From an uncultured Collinsella sp. (GTDB lineage Bacteria; Actinomycetota; Coriobacteriia; Coriobacteriales; Coriobacteriaceae), in NCBI GenBank assembly GCA_905208975.1, contig CAJLRE010000059.1:1-10253 (forward strand): a DNA stretch of 10,253 nt, in the 5' to 3' direction. Below the pieces are notes generated by a model that was not told where the DNA came from, did no database searches, and worked only from the letters and a program-made list of their open reading frames with translations. The position numbers and the translations under genes are program-made. Shown piece after piece: positions 1 to 7,818 of this stretch (within the stretch, counting starts at the first letter, position 1; the number at the start of each line of letters is the position of its first letter).

Positions 1-2663
1 GCGATCTCGCCGATGCCCTTGCCGCCGTATGCCACGGGCAGCAGCTCGTCCTTCTCCACGTAGATGGCGTGGATATCCGGAATCTCGGGCGCACGGAACA
101 GCCCGAGCGTGCCGTACCTTGCCTGGGGTACGCAGTCCTTGAGCGGCCAGTCCTCGGTAAGCGCATAGCCCATACCCATGAGCACGCCGCCTTCGATCTG
201 ACCCTGGATGGAGATGGGGTTGACCACCTTGCCGGAATCGTGCGCGGCATAGACCTCGCTCACGCGGCCGTCATCATCCAGAATGACCACATGTGTGGCA
301 AAACCGTAGCAGATGTGACTCTTGGGGTTGGGAACGTCGGCGCCCAGCTTGTCGGTCGGCTCCAGATACACGTAGCCAAACTCGCATCCCTCGAGCGCCT
401 TGATGGCAGCCGCGGGATCCTGAGGATGCATACCCTGACCAGCGACGAGTTCCTGTGTGCGCAACTGGTAGGCGCGACCGTCGTCGTACTCGATCTTGAC
501 GCCGTCGCCATGCGCGCTCACGGGAGCATCGGGCGCAGGCTTGCCGGCCTCGATGCCAACCATGGCATCGCGCAGCAGGAAGGCGGCGCCGCGCACAGCC
601 TCGCCGGTCACGACCGTCTGTCGCGAGCCAGACGTGGTGCCGGAGTCGGGAGCGTTCTCGGTGGAGCACTCGCCATTGGCAATGCAGCTCAGCGGCAGAC
701 CGCAGGCCTCGGCAACGTCCTGCAAAAAGACGGTGTTGCAGCCCTGGCCGATGTCGGACGTGGCGGCGTAGACCACGGCGCAGCCATCTTCGACGCGAAT
801 CTTGCAGCGGCCGGCATCGGGCAGGCCCACGCCCACGCCGGCGTTCTTCATGGCGCAGGCGATACCGGCGTGTCCGGGATGCGCATAGTAGGCATCCTTG
901 ACCTCAAGCAGCGTCTCCTTAAGCGCCGTGGAGCAGTCGGCAATCTGGCCGTTGGGCAGAACCTCGCCCGGCTCGATGGCGTTGCGGTAGCGAATCTCCC
1001 ACGGATCCAAACCGACCTTCTCGGCCAGCAGGTCGATCAGGCTCTCGAACGCAAACTCGGACTGGCAAACGCCAAAGCCACGGTACGCGCCGGCAGGCGG
1101 GTTGTTAGTGTAGTAGCCGAAGCCGCGGATGTCGGTGTTCTGGTACTTGTAGGGACCGACGGCATGCGTGCAGGCACGCTCGAGCACCGGGCCGCACAGC
1201 GAAGCGTAGGCGCCGGTATCAAAGTTGATCTCGCAATCCAGGCCGGTAAAGTTGCCTTCGGCATCGCAGCCCAGTGTAAAGGTGCCGTCCATGGCATGAC
1301 GCTTGGGATGGAACGCGAGCGACTCGGCACGCGTGAGCTTGCACTTCACAGGACGCTGGAGCTTATAGGCAGCAAGCGCGGCCAGGTGCTGGATCGAAAC
1401 GTCCTCCTTACCGCCAAAGCCGCCGCCCACGAGCATGGTCTCGACGACCACGCGCTCGGGCTCGTTGTCCCAGCCAAACATGTGGGCACACTCTTTGCGC
1501 GTGTCGTAGGCACCCTGGTCGGTCGACTGCACCTTGACGCCGTTCTTGTACGGGAAGGCAACGGCGCACTCGGGCTCCAAGAAGGCATGCTCGGTAAAGG
1601 GCGTGGTAAAGCGCTGCGTCACGGTGAACGCGCTCTCCGCCAGCGCCTTGGCGGCGTCGCCGCGCGTCACGTGACGGCTCTGGCACACGTTGTCCTTGAG
1701 CTCCACCGTGTTGCCAAAGGCAAAGAAACTGTCGTGCAGGCGCGGGGCGTCGGCAGCCCTGGCCTCGACAATGTTACGCACGGGCTCCAGCGGCTCGTAA
1801 TCGATCTTTACGAGCTTCTTGGCCTTCTCGAGCGTCGCCTCGTCCTCGGCAACCACCAGCACAATGGCATCGCCCACGCAGCGGGTGATATCGCCCTGGG
1901 CGATCATGACGTCCCAATCCTGGATAAGGTGGCCGACCTGGTTGACCGGCACGTCCTCGGCGCGCAGGATGCCCACCACACCGGGCAGGGCCTCGGCCTT
2001 GGAGGTGTCGATGGAGAGCACGCGGGCGCGCGGATACTTGGAGCGCACGGCGCTGGCATAGATCAGGCCCGGCTGATCGAGCTCGTCGATGTCGTCGGGA
2101 TACTTGCCCTCGCCGAGCACCTTCTTGCGCACGTCGATACGGAAGGCGCGCTTGCCCACGCCGTAGTCATCGCCGCGCTCCAGATCCTCGTCGATCTGCT
2201 TTTCGCCGCGGAGCACCGCAGCGGCCAGCGAAATGCCCTCGATAATCTTCTTGTAGCCGGTGCAGCGGCAGACGTTGCCGCGGATGGCGTACTTGATCTG
2301 CTCCTCGGTGGGCTCGGGGTCCTCGGCGATGAGCGCCGCGCCCGCCATGACCATGCCGGGGATGCAAAAGCCGCACTGCACGGCGCCCACGGCGCCAAAG
2401 GCGTACACAAACGCCTCGCGCACGTCCTCGGGCAGGCCCTCGACGGTCACGATGTTGCGGCCGGCGGCAAGGGCGGTGGTCAGCACGCAGGCCTTGACGG
2501 CCGCGCCGTCCACATGGATGGTGCAGGTACCGCAGGCGCCCTCGGAGCAGCCGTCCTTGGCGGAATGGATATGCAGGTCGTCGCGCAGGTAGCGCAGCAG
2601 CGGTTTGTTTTGGGTCGTTGTGCGCTCCACGCCGTTAACGGTAAAAGTGAATTCCTGTGCCAT
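1..2663 (-). CDS. xdh: Selenium-dependent xanthine dehydrogenase-type molybdenum hydroxylase (3' end cut by window edge)
   Basis: Cytoplasmic molybdenum hydroxylase expected to oxidise xanthine or a related purine (or run in reverse) using a molybdopterin cofactor carrying labile selenium. Read from the sequence: 887 complete codons, no stop before the edge. The N-terminal plant-type 2Fe-2S domain has C39, C44, C47, C59; the helical 2Fe-2S domain has C97, C100, C132, C134. A hammerhead-type domain starts near residue 183. The Mo-binding part has GGGFGGKE (413-420, E420), AYRGFG (526-531) and GKGIGE with the likely catalytic Glu at 886, so perhaps 50-80 residues are missing. Iron-sulfur and molybdenum parts are fused, without an FAD domain. 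Intact 2Fe-2S cysteines favour the Enterococcus-type selenium-dependent Xdh over E. coli XdhD, whose N-terminus lacks them. The ATG follows AAGGGAA by 5 nt, 12 bases after the ferredoxin gene. No in-frame TGA selenocysteine codon was seen. Substrate is inferred. Confidence 0.9.
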   Translation of the reverse strand, partial: MAQEFTFTVNGVERTTTQNKPLLRYLRDDLHIHSAKDGCSEGACGTCTIHVDGAAVKACVLTTALAAGRNIVTVEGLPEDVREAFVYAFGAVGAVQCGFCIPGMVMAGAALIAEDPEPTEEQIKYAIRGNVCRCTGYKKIIEGISLAAAVLRGEKQIDEDLERGDDYGVGKRAFRIDVRKKVLGEGKYPDDIDELDQPGLIYASAVRSKYPRARVLSIDTSKAEALPGVVGILRAEDVPVNQVGHLIQDWDVMIAQGDITRCVGDAIVLVVAEDEATLEKAKKLVKIDYEPLEPVRNIVEARAADAPRLHDSFFAFGNTVELKDNVCQSRHVTRGDAAKALAESAFTVTQRFTTPFTEHAFLEPECAVAFPYKNGVKVQSTDQGAYDTRKECAHMFGWDNEPERVVVETMLVGGGFGGKEDVSIQHLAALAAYKLQRPVKCKLTRAESLAFHPKRHAMDGTFTLGCDAEGNFTGLDCEINFDTGAYASLCGPVLERACTHAVGPYKYQNTDIRGFGYYTNNPPAGAYRGFGVCQSEFAFESLIDLLAEKVGLDPWEIRYRNAIEPGEVLPNGQIADCSTALKETLLEVKDAYYAHPGHAGIACAMKNAGVGVGLPDAGRCKIRVEDGCAVVYAATSDIGQGCNTVFLQDVAEACGLPLSCIANGECSTENAPDSGTTSGSRQTVVTGEAVRGAAFLLRDAMVGIEAGKPAPDAPVSAHGDGVKIEYDDGRAYQLRTQELVAGQGMHPQDPAAAIKALEGCEFGYVYLEPTDKLGADVPNPKSHICYGFATHVVILDDDGRVSEVYAAHDSGKVVNPISIQGQIEGGVLMGMGYALTEDWPLKDCVPQARYGTLGLFRAPEIPDIHAIYVEKDELLPVAYGGKGIGEI

Positions 2664-2675
2664 GGTGATTCCCTT

Positions 2676-3155
2676 CTACACGCCGGCGGCGATGCCGGTG
2701 CGGTCGTGAATGGCGCCATGCGGGCAGACGACGGCGCACATGCCGCACGACAGGCAGTCCGCGCCGTCGATATGGGCGCAGTTGTCCTCGATACGGATAG
2801 CGCCGGCGGGGCACTTTTTGGCGCACATGCCGCAACCGATGCAGCTGGTGTCGCAGATCTTGCGGGCGATGGCGCCCTTATCGGTGTTGTTACAGCGCAC
2901 CAGGATGTTCTGGTAGCCGGGGACGAAAGCAATCACGCGCTGCGGGCACGCCATGCTGCACAGGCCACAGCCCGTGCACTTGGAGCGGTCCACGCGGGCG
3001 ATGCCATCAATCAGTGCAATGGCGCCGTGGGGACAGGCCGTGACACAGGCGCCACAGCCAATGCAGCCTTCGCTGCAGCGGGCGTCGCCGCCTGCGGAGG
3101 CGCAACCGCTTCCGCAGGCAACGTAGGCCACGTTATGTTGAATGGATTTGGCCAT
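2676..3155 (-). CDS. RnfB-like polyferredoxin with four 4Fe-4S motifs
   Basis: Small soluble electron carrier of 159 residues with no signal peptide or membrane segment. Four CxxCxxCxxxCP motifs lie at 31-42, 60-71, 105-116 and 134-145. Additional cysteines are at 14, 18, 27, 88, 101 and 126. The protein looks like two copies of one unit: each half has a short Cys-containing lead-in, an EGCIGCGAC/TSCIGCGMC motif, an 18-23-residue beta segment ending near an Asp, then the second motif. Each unit resembles the C-terminal ferredoxin domain of RnfB, but the membrane anchor and the N-terminal Fe-S domain of RnfB are absent. It is sandwiched 11 bases after ygfK and 12 bases before xdh, so it probably passes electrons between these two proteins. 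Its start has AGGCGAG six nt upstream, overlapping the ygfK stop. Four [4Fe-4S] clusters are expected from the motifs; the physiological partner is inferred. Confidence 0.9.
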   Translation of the reverse strand: MAKSIQHNVAYVACGSGCASAGGDARCSEGCIGCGACVTACPHGAIALIDGIARVDRSKCTGCGLCSMACPQRVIAFVPGYQNILVRCNNTDKGAIARKICDTSCIGCGMCAKKCPAGAIRIEDNCAHIDGADCLSCGMCAVVCPHGAIHDRTGIAAGV

Positions 3156-3166
3156 AAGAGACTCGC

Positions 3167-6166
3167 CTATTTCTTAAGGAGATACGGATAGCTGTCGCGC
3201 ACGGCCTTGATGGTCAGGCGGACGGCCTCGGGCAGACCGGTGTTGACGGCATCGACTGAGACGGTGCGAACCGTGCCGGCGACGCGAACCTTAAAGTGGT
3301 CCTCGTCCACGGCCAGGAAGCCCTCGTTCTCGGAGTTCTCCATGTCCTGATCGCTCCAGAACAGGGTGAGCTTGTCCTTGTAGGGACGACCCTCCTGGTA
3401 GGGGCAGAACACGGCGCAGTTGCCGCACTCGTTGCACATGCCGTCGACATGGACGACCTGATGCTTGGCCAGGCCCGGCACCTTAATTGCCACGTTGGCG
3501 CGGTTGGGGCACACGTCGCAGCAGACCTCGCACACCGAGCCGCAGCCCAGGCAGCGGGTCTTGGTGCAATTGCGCTTGTCGCGGCACAGCGACCCCTTGC
3601 GCTCGTAGCAGGCGTCCTCGCGACCGGCCTGAGCATTCTGGTCGGCGTACTTGTTAAAGTCCACGCCGGCAATGGCACGGGCGACCTCGGCGGCGTCGGC
3701 GATAGCCTCGACCACGGTAGCGGGACCGCGGCGGCAGTCACCGGCAGCCCAGACGCCCTCGACGCCGGTGGAGGTGGCGGCAAGGCGGCCGCGACGGTCG
3801 TGCTCGACGCCCGCGGCGTCGTACAGGCTGGCATCGATGCCCTCGCCCACGGCGCAGATCACCGTGGTGGCGGAAAGCTCGACGGTCTCGCCCGTGGCGA
3901 CGGGGCTGCGACGGCCGCTTGCATCCGGCTCGCCAAGTTCCATGACGTCGCAGGTCAGCACGGCGCCGTTGAGCGCCTTGGGCGCCAGCAGCTCGCAGAA
4001 CTCAACGCCGTCGGCAAGAGCAAGATCGAGCTCTTCCTCGTCGGCGGGCATCTGCTTCTTGGTGCGGCGATACACCAGGCGCACGTTCTTCACGCCAGCA
4101 AGGCGCTTGGCCACGCGGGCCGCGTCCATGGCGGTGTTGCCGGCGCCGATGACCACGACGTCCTCGCCCAGCTCGAGCTTCTCGCCCTTCTTGGCGGCCT
4201 CGAGGAACTCCAGCACGTCGAGCTCGGCACCCTCGCCCAGGCCCGCAGAGCCGGGCATCCAGGCACCAGTGGCCACGACTACGTCGGTAAAGCCCTGGGC
4301 CTTGAGCTCGTCAATGGACTCCACGCGGGCGTTGAGCTGCACCTTGGCGCCAAAGGCCAGACAGAGCTCGGCATCGTGGGAGATATCGTCGCTCGCGATA
4401 CGGAACTCGGGGATCACGTGACGGACCACGCCGCCGAGAGAGTCGCGGGCCTCGAAGATAGTGACGGGCACGCCGGCGCGCGTCAGGAAGAACGCCGTCG
4501 CCAGACCGGCCGGGCCGCCGCCGATAACGGCAACGTTGCGCTCGGCGTCGTTGGCAATGGCCTGGGCGCGCAGCTTGGGCAGCACGGCGGTCATGGCCTC
4601 GCGGGCGGCCTTGAGCTTGCTGGCGCGAATCTGGGCGCCCTCGGGCTCGTAGAATGCACGCTCGCAGGCACGGCCGCAGGGATGCGGGCAGATGGTACCG
4701 GTAATGAACGGCAGGGCGTTGCGCTCGATGATGATGTTGAGCGCGTCCTCGTAGCGGCCCTCGTCAACAGCCGCCAGATAGGCAGGGATATCCTGCTGGA
4801 TGGGGCAGCTCGTACGGCACGGCGTGGTAAAGCAGTCGGAAAGCGGGCTCTTGCCAGCGACCTTGCGGTCGGGCAGCGGACGCAGCGGCTTCTTGTAGAG
4901 CGGGTTGGTGAGTGAGTCGGTCTGGATCGCGGTCACGGCCTCGAGAGAGACGCCCGCGAACGGCTTGCCGTCCAGATCGGTAAACTCGCCGGCCATCTGG
5001 CTAAAGCGCTCGTAGCCACCGGGCTTGAGCACGTCGGTCGCCAGGGTGACGGGCCAAATGCCGGCGTCATACAGGGCACGGATGTTGTAGACCGTGGCAC
5101 CGCCGGAGTAGCTGATGCGCAGCTTGCCATCGAACTGCTCGGTAATGCGGCGGGCGGCCTCGATGGTCAGCGAGAACAGCGAACGGCCGGACATGTACAT
5201 CTCGGTGGAAGGCAGCTCGTTCCTCGTCACGTCGACGGGGAACGTGTTGGTCAGCTTGACGCCAAACTCCAGACCGCGCTCGGCGCACAGGGCAATCAGG
5301 CGCTCGAACATGGGCACGGCATCAGCCCACTGCAGATCCTCGCGGAAGTGCGTGTCATCAAAGACGATGTAATCAAAGCCCAGCTCGTTGAGGCGCTGGC
5401 GGGCAAACTCATAGCCCAACAGCGTGGGGTTACACTTGATGTAGGTGTTAAGGCCCTTCTCGGTGATGAGGTAGGTCGCGATGCGCTCGATCTCGGCAGG
5501 CGGGCAGCCGTGCAGGGTAGACTCGGTGATGGAGTTGGAGACGCGCGCCGGGATGGACTCGACAAACGCAGCGTCGACATGCTCAAACTTGTCCAGGTTG
5601 GCGAGTGCCCATGCGCGGCACTCGTTCCAGACGTCGGAGCCGCTGGCGTCCTTCATGCCCTCGATGTAGGCGTCGACCTTGGGGCTCTTGATGCCCTCGA
5701 GGTCATAGCCCACGGACATGTTGAAGACAAAGCCGTCCGGGCTGCCCAGACCGTACTCGCGAGCGATCAGGTGGCAGGCAAACCATGCCTTCACGTACTC
5801 GGCAAAGGCCTGCGGAACCTCGAGTTCGGTCGACCACTCGCAGTTGTAGCACTCATCCTGCGCCACAATGCAGGGTTTGTTCACACACTTGGAGAGCTCC
5901 TCGCCGTCCATAACCTGGACGGTCTTGAGCTCAAAGAAGCGAGAACCGGCCACATAAGAGGCCACGATGTTCTGAGCCAGCTGCGTGTTGGGACCGGCGG
6001 CCGGACCAAACGGAGTCTCGATGCGCTCGTCAAAAATGGGAAGCGCGCCCTCCTGGTTGGTCGTGACCATCTTGCGCACGCCAAAGATGGCGTCCTGGGT
6101 CTTGTGCTCCTCGATGATCCAGTTCATCAGCTGCGAAAACGGGATCGGCCTCATGATGTCGCTCAT
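3167..6166 (-). CDS. ygfK: YgfK, putative selenate reductase / purine-pathway iron-sulfur flavoprotein
   Basis: 999-residue cytoplasmic protein closely following E. coli YgfK from end to end. Residues 1-425 form a dihydroorotate dehydrogenase-like barrel (GPAAGPNTQLAQN, ELKTVQ, FNMSVGY, TLHGCPP, SYSGGA, ATDVLKPGGY). Next is a GltD/DPD-type Fe-S segment with C445, C450, C454 and C493, C497, C501. An FAD-binding Rossmann loop GGGPAG starts at 549 and an NAD(P)H-binding loop GAGNTAMDAAR at 674. The C-terminal ferredoxin part has C872, C875, C879, C882/C883, C886 and C911, C914, C917, C921. C853, C861 and C867 lie where E. coli YgfK has none (comparison from memory). The start at 6166 is chosen because AGAGGAG sits six nt upstream and MRPIPF matches the E. 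coli N-terminus; a longer frame to 6289 crosses the intergenic hairpins. The family is linked to selenium-dependent molybdenum hydroxylases and urate breakdown; the reaction is unproven, and the selenate reductase name is historical. Confidence 0.93.
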   Translation of the reverse strand: MSDIMRPIPFSQLMNWIIEEHKTQDAIFGVRKMVTTNQEGALPIFDERIETPFGPAAGPNTQLAQNIVASYVAGSRFFELKTVQVMDGEELSKCVNKPCIVAQDECYNCEWSTELEVPQAFAEYVKAWFACHLIAREYGLGSPDGFVFNMSVGYDLEGIKSPKVDAYIEGMKDASGSDVWNECRAWALANLDKFEHVDAAFVESIPARVSNSITESTLHGCPPAEIERIATYLITEKGLNTYIKCNPTLLGYEFARQRLNELGFDYIVFDDTHFREDLQWADAVPMFERLIALCAERGLEFGVKLTNTFPVDVTRNELPSTEMYMSGRSLFSLTIEAARRITEQFDGKLRISYSGGATVYNIRALYDAGIWPVTLATDVLKPGGYERFSQMAGEFTDLDGKPFAGVSLEAVTAIQTDSLTNPLYKKPLRPLPDRKVAGKSPLSDCFTTPCRTSCPIQQDIPAYLAAVDEGRYEDALNIIIERNALPFITGTICPHPCGRACERAFYEPEGAQIRASKLKAAREAMTAVLPKLRAQAIANDAERNVAVIGGGPAGLATAFFLTRAGVPVTIFEARDSLGGVVRHVIPEFRIASDDISHDAELCLAFGAKVQLNARVESIDELKAQGFTDVVVATGAWMPGSAGLGEGAELDVLEFLEAAKKGEKLELGEDVVVIGAGNTAMDAARVAKRLAGVKNVRLVYRRTKKQMPADEEELDLALADGVEFCELLAPKALNGAVLTCDVMELGEPDASGRRSPVATGETVELSATTVICAVGEGIDASLYDAAGVEHDRRGRLAATSTGVEGVWAAGDCRRGPATVVEAIADAAEVARAIAGVDFNKYADQNAQAGREDACYERKGSLCRDKRNCTKTRCLGCGSVCEVCCDVCPNRANVAIKVPGLAKHQVVHVDGMCNECGNCAVFCPYQEGRPYKDKLTLFWSDQDMENSENEGFLAVDEDHFKVRVAGTVRTVSVDAVNTGLPEAVRLTIKAVRDSYPYLLKK

Positions 6167-6172
6167 AGTGAG

Positions 6173-6179
6173 CTCCTCT
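6173..6179 (-). promoter_or_regulatory. Ribosome binding site of ygfK
   Basis: AGAGGAG on the minus strand ends six nt before the ATG at 6166. It is the strongest Shine-Dalgarno match in the interval and fixes the start against the in-frame upstream ATG at 6289, which has no such site. Confidence 0.8.
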
Positions 6180-6224
6180 CTGTAACGCCCGGCGAGACCG
6201 CGCGGCGGGCGCAAATACGGTGTA

Positions 6225-6261
6225 GCGCTAGCACAGCGCCGGCGACCCCGCGGAGGTCGCC
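6225..6261 (-). repeat. Two short GC-rich inverted repeats in the ssnA-ygfK gap
   Basis: GGCGACC (6241-6247) pairs with GGTCGCC (6255-6261) across a 7-nt loop, and GCGCT (6225-6229) pairs with AGCGC (6235-6239) across 5 nt. They follow the larger hairpin at 6267-6298, so a transcript crossing the gap could carry three stem-loops in a row before the ygfK ribosome binding site. Neither has a T tract. At this GC content stems of this size can arise by chance. Confidence 0.4.
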
Positions 6262-6266
6262 TATAC

Positions 6267-6298
6267 GCGCGTCGGATGCGGCGAAACATCCGACGCGC
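6267..6298 (-). repeat. Strong hairpin 16 nt after the ssnA stop (12-bp stem, 8-nt loop)
   Basis: Positions 6267-6278 are perfectly complementary to 6287-6298, with an 8-base loop reading TTTCGCCG in the mRNA sense. No T tract follows in either direction, so it is not a canonical intrinsic terminator. A U-less terminator, a 3'-end stabiliser or a processing signal separating ssnA from ygfK are possible. A hairpin of the same build follows the permease gene at 7819-7848. Confidence 0.7.
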
Positions 6299-6314
6299 GC
6301 GAATCTACTTGTAA

Positions 6315-7670
6315 TTAGTAGGCGCGATCGTTGAGCGTGCTCCAGAGCTTCTTGGACTCAGCCATGGTCCACGCGTTGATCTTGTCCTCATCAATGCCAA
6401 CGAACTCGCGATCCTTGTACAGGACGCGGCCATTGATGATGGTGGTACGGCAGTTTTTGCCCATCATGCCAAAGAGCATGTGGCCGTCGATGTTCTCCTC
6501 GCTCAGCGGCGTAAAGGGCTTGTAGTCCATGACGATGACGTCGGCGGCGGCGCCAGCCTCGAGCACACCGAGCTTGCGATCGAAGTACTTGCTCGCCATC
6601 TTGGCGTTGTTCTCAAAGAGCATGGTCATGGCCTCGCACCAGCCCACGTTGGGCATAGCGGCGTTGTGGCGCTGGATGATCAGGAAGACCTTGAGGCTCT
6701 CGAGCATATCGTGAGTGTAGGCGTCGGTGCCCATGCACACGGGGATGCCGCGGCGGAAGAACTCGAGCACGGGAGCGCAGCCCACGGCGTTGCCCATATT
6801 GGATTCGGGGTTGTTAACGAGCCAGGTGCCGGACTCCTTGACGATATCCATCTCGGCGGGCGTCACGTGGATGCAGTGGCCCAGCATGGTGTCGGGACCC
6901 AGCAGGTTGTGCTGCAGCAGGCGCTCGACGGGGCTGATGCCGCCGCGGTTGAGGCGGGAATCCCACACGTCGTTCATACCCTCGCACACGTGGATGTGGA
7001 AGCCGGTCAGGCCGTTGTTGGCCTCGGCCATCTTGTCCATGGTCTCGTCCGACAGCGTAAAGGTGGCGTGACCGCCAAACATGGCGGCGATCATGTGGTT
7101 GTCGTTATCGCGACGCTCCTTGGCGGCCCACTGGGCAAACTCGGCGTTCTCGGCAATGGCCTGGTCGCACTTTTCCTGGCCGCGGCGGTCGGAGACCTCG
7201 TAGCACAGGCACGAACGCATGCCCAGCTCCTGCGCGGCGTCCTTAATGGTAAAGAGGCTGCCCGGGATCTCGCAGAAGCTCGCATGGTGATCGAAGATCG
7301 TGGTGACGCCATCGCGGATGGAGTCAAGAATCGTGGCGTAGGCGCTGGCCTTGGTGCCGGCGAGGGTCAGGTTGTCGTCGATCTTCCACCACTGCTGCTC
7401 AAGATTCTCCAGGAAGTTGGTGGGGTTGCAGTCCTTAATGGCAAGGCCGCGGGCCAGACCCGAGTAGATGTGGGTGTGGCAGTTGATGAGTCCGGGCATG
7501 ATGAGGTTGCCCTGGGCGTCGACGTACTCGGCATCCGGGTACTTGACCTTGAGCTCGCACTCGGGGCCCACTTCGACGATCGTATCCCCGTCTATGGCGA
7601 CCGCACCGTTTGGAATGAACGGGGTCTGAGCGTTGCGGGTAAAGACGGAACCGTTAGCGACCAGAAGCAT
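6315..7670 (-). CDS. ssnA: SsnA, amidohydrolase of the selenium/molybdenum hydroxylase cluster
   Basis: 451-residue cytoplasmic metal-dependent hydrolase of the ATZ/TRZ amidohydrolase group, near the length of E. coli SsnA (442). Visible active-site residues: the HxH pair H65 and H67 in NCHTHIYSG, H227 and E230 in HIHVCE, H265 in LGHC, and D316 in GTDAY; NPESNMGNAVG (287-297) matches the family substrate-loop motif. This is a complete metal and proton-transfer set as in deaminases such as guanine deaminase and TM0936. Chemistry is therefore probably deamination or C-N hydrolysis of a purine-derived ring, but the true SsnA substrate is not established. The start at 7670 is chosen because AAGGGAG lies 5 nt upstream and MLLVANG resembles the E. 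coli N-terminus; an in-frame ATG at 7688 adds six residues but has no ribosome binding site. It lies between the permease and ygfK, with structured gaps on both sides. Confidence 0.93.
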   Translation of the reverse strand: MLLVANGSVFTRNAQTPFIPNGAVAIDGDTIVEVGPECELKVKYPDAEYVDAQGNLIMPGLINCHTHIYSGLARGLAIKDCNPTNFLENLEQQWWKIDDNLTLAGTKASAYATILDSIRDGVTTIFDHHASFCEIPGSLFTIKDAAQELGMRSCLCYEVSDRRGQEKCDQAIAENAEFAQWAAKERRDNDNHMIAAMFGGHATFTLSDETMDKMAEANNGLTGFHIHVCEGMNDVWDSRLNRGGISPVERLLQHNLLGPDTMLGHCIHVTPAEMDIVKESGTWLVNNPESNMGNAVGCAPVLEFFRRGIPVCMGTDAYTHDMLESLKVFLIIQRHNAAMPNVGWCEAMTMLFENNAKMASKYFDRKLGVLEAGAAADVIVMDYKPFTPLSEENIDGHMLFGMMGKNCRTTIINGRVLYKDREFVGIDEDKINAWTMAESKKLWSTLNDRAY

Positions 7671-7675
7671 GGATG

Positions 7676-7682
7676 CTCCCTT
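7676..7682 (-). promoter_or_regulatory. Ribosome binding site of ssnA
   Basis: AAGGGAG on the minus strand ends five nt before the ATG at 7670 and decides this start over the ATG at 7688. Its first bases overlap a CGAAG (7684-7680) that could pair with CTTCG at 7730-7726, which is also part of the predicted leader junction upstream. Confidence 0.8.
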
Positions 7683-7726
7683 CGACATCAGGGGCGGGGT
7701 TTGACACCTCTGACATGGCGGAGTGC

Positions 7727-7773
7727 GAAGCGCCGGCCTACACCGGAAACGGGCCCTCTCCCGTCAACGCTTC
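7727..7773 (-). other. Candidate three-way-junction RNA in the ssnA leader
   Basis: On the minus strand, GAAGCG (7773-7768) closes with CGCTTC (7732-7727). Inside it are two hairpins: ACGGG/CCCGT (7764-7760 with 7753-7749, six-nt loop AGAGGG) and CCGG/CCGG (7746-7743 with 7736-7733, six-nt loop TGTAGG). The joining strands are only 3, 2 and 0 nt. The resulting 47-nt compact junction lies 50-100 nt before the ssnA start. It does not match the purine riboswitch consensus or another class I recognise. GC-rich sequence folds easily, so conservation between genomes is the needed test. Confidence 0.35.
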
Positions 7774-7775
7774 AC

Positions 7776-7794
7776 CAAAGGGACAAACCCTTTG
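7776..7794 (-). repeat. Hairpin in the ssnA leader (7-bp stem, 5-nt loop)
   Basis: CAAAGGG (7776-7782) is complementary to CCCTTTG (7788-7794) with loop ACAAA on the plus strand. In the mRNA sense an outer CTTCA (7797-7793) can also pair with TGAAG (7774-7770). That pairing would use bases needed for the closing stem of the junction at 7727-7773. A small TGCGGC/GCCGCA stem (7798-7803 with 7809-7814) sits immediately 5' of it in the transcript. Confidence 0.5.
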
Positions 7795-7818
7795 AAGTGC
7801 GGCTTGGCGCCGCATGAC

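Noticed and set aside
69..3191. Very long open frame on the plus strand (1040 codons) opposite xdh and the ferredoxin gene
   Set aside because: It is antisense to two genes with clear catalytic and metal-binding motifs, its translation is rich in Ala/Gly/His/Val without any domain, and such frames arise from G/C-rich third codon positions.
3296..4915. 539-codon plus-strand frame opposite ygfK
   Set aside because: Antisense shadow of a strongly recognised gene; no motifs, no ribosome binding site noted.
6167..6289. 41-residue N-terminal extension of YgfK from ATG at 6289
   Set aside because: It is Arg-rich, crosses the intergenic hairpins, is absent from E. coli YgfK, and lacks a ribosome binding site, while 6166 has a strong one.
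6480..7817. 445-codon plus-strand frame opposite ssnA
   Set aside because: Antisense shadow of ssnA, with low-complexity His/Val/Gly/Ala composition and no recognisable domain.
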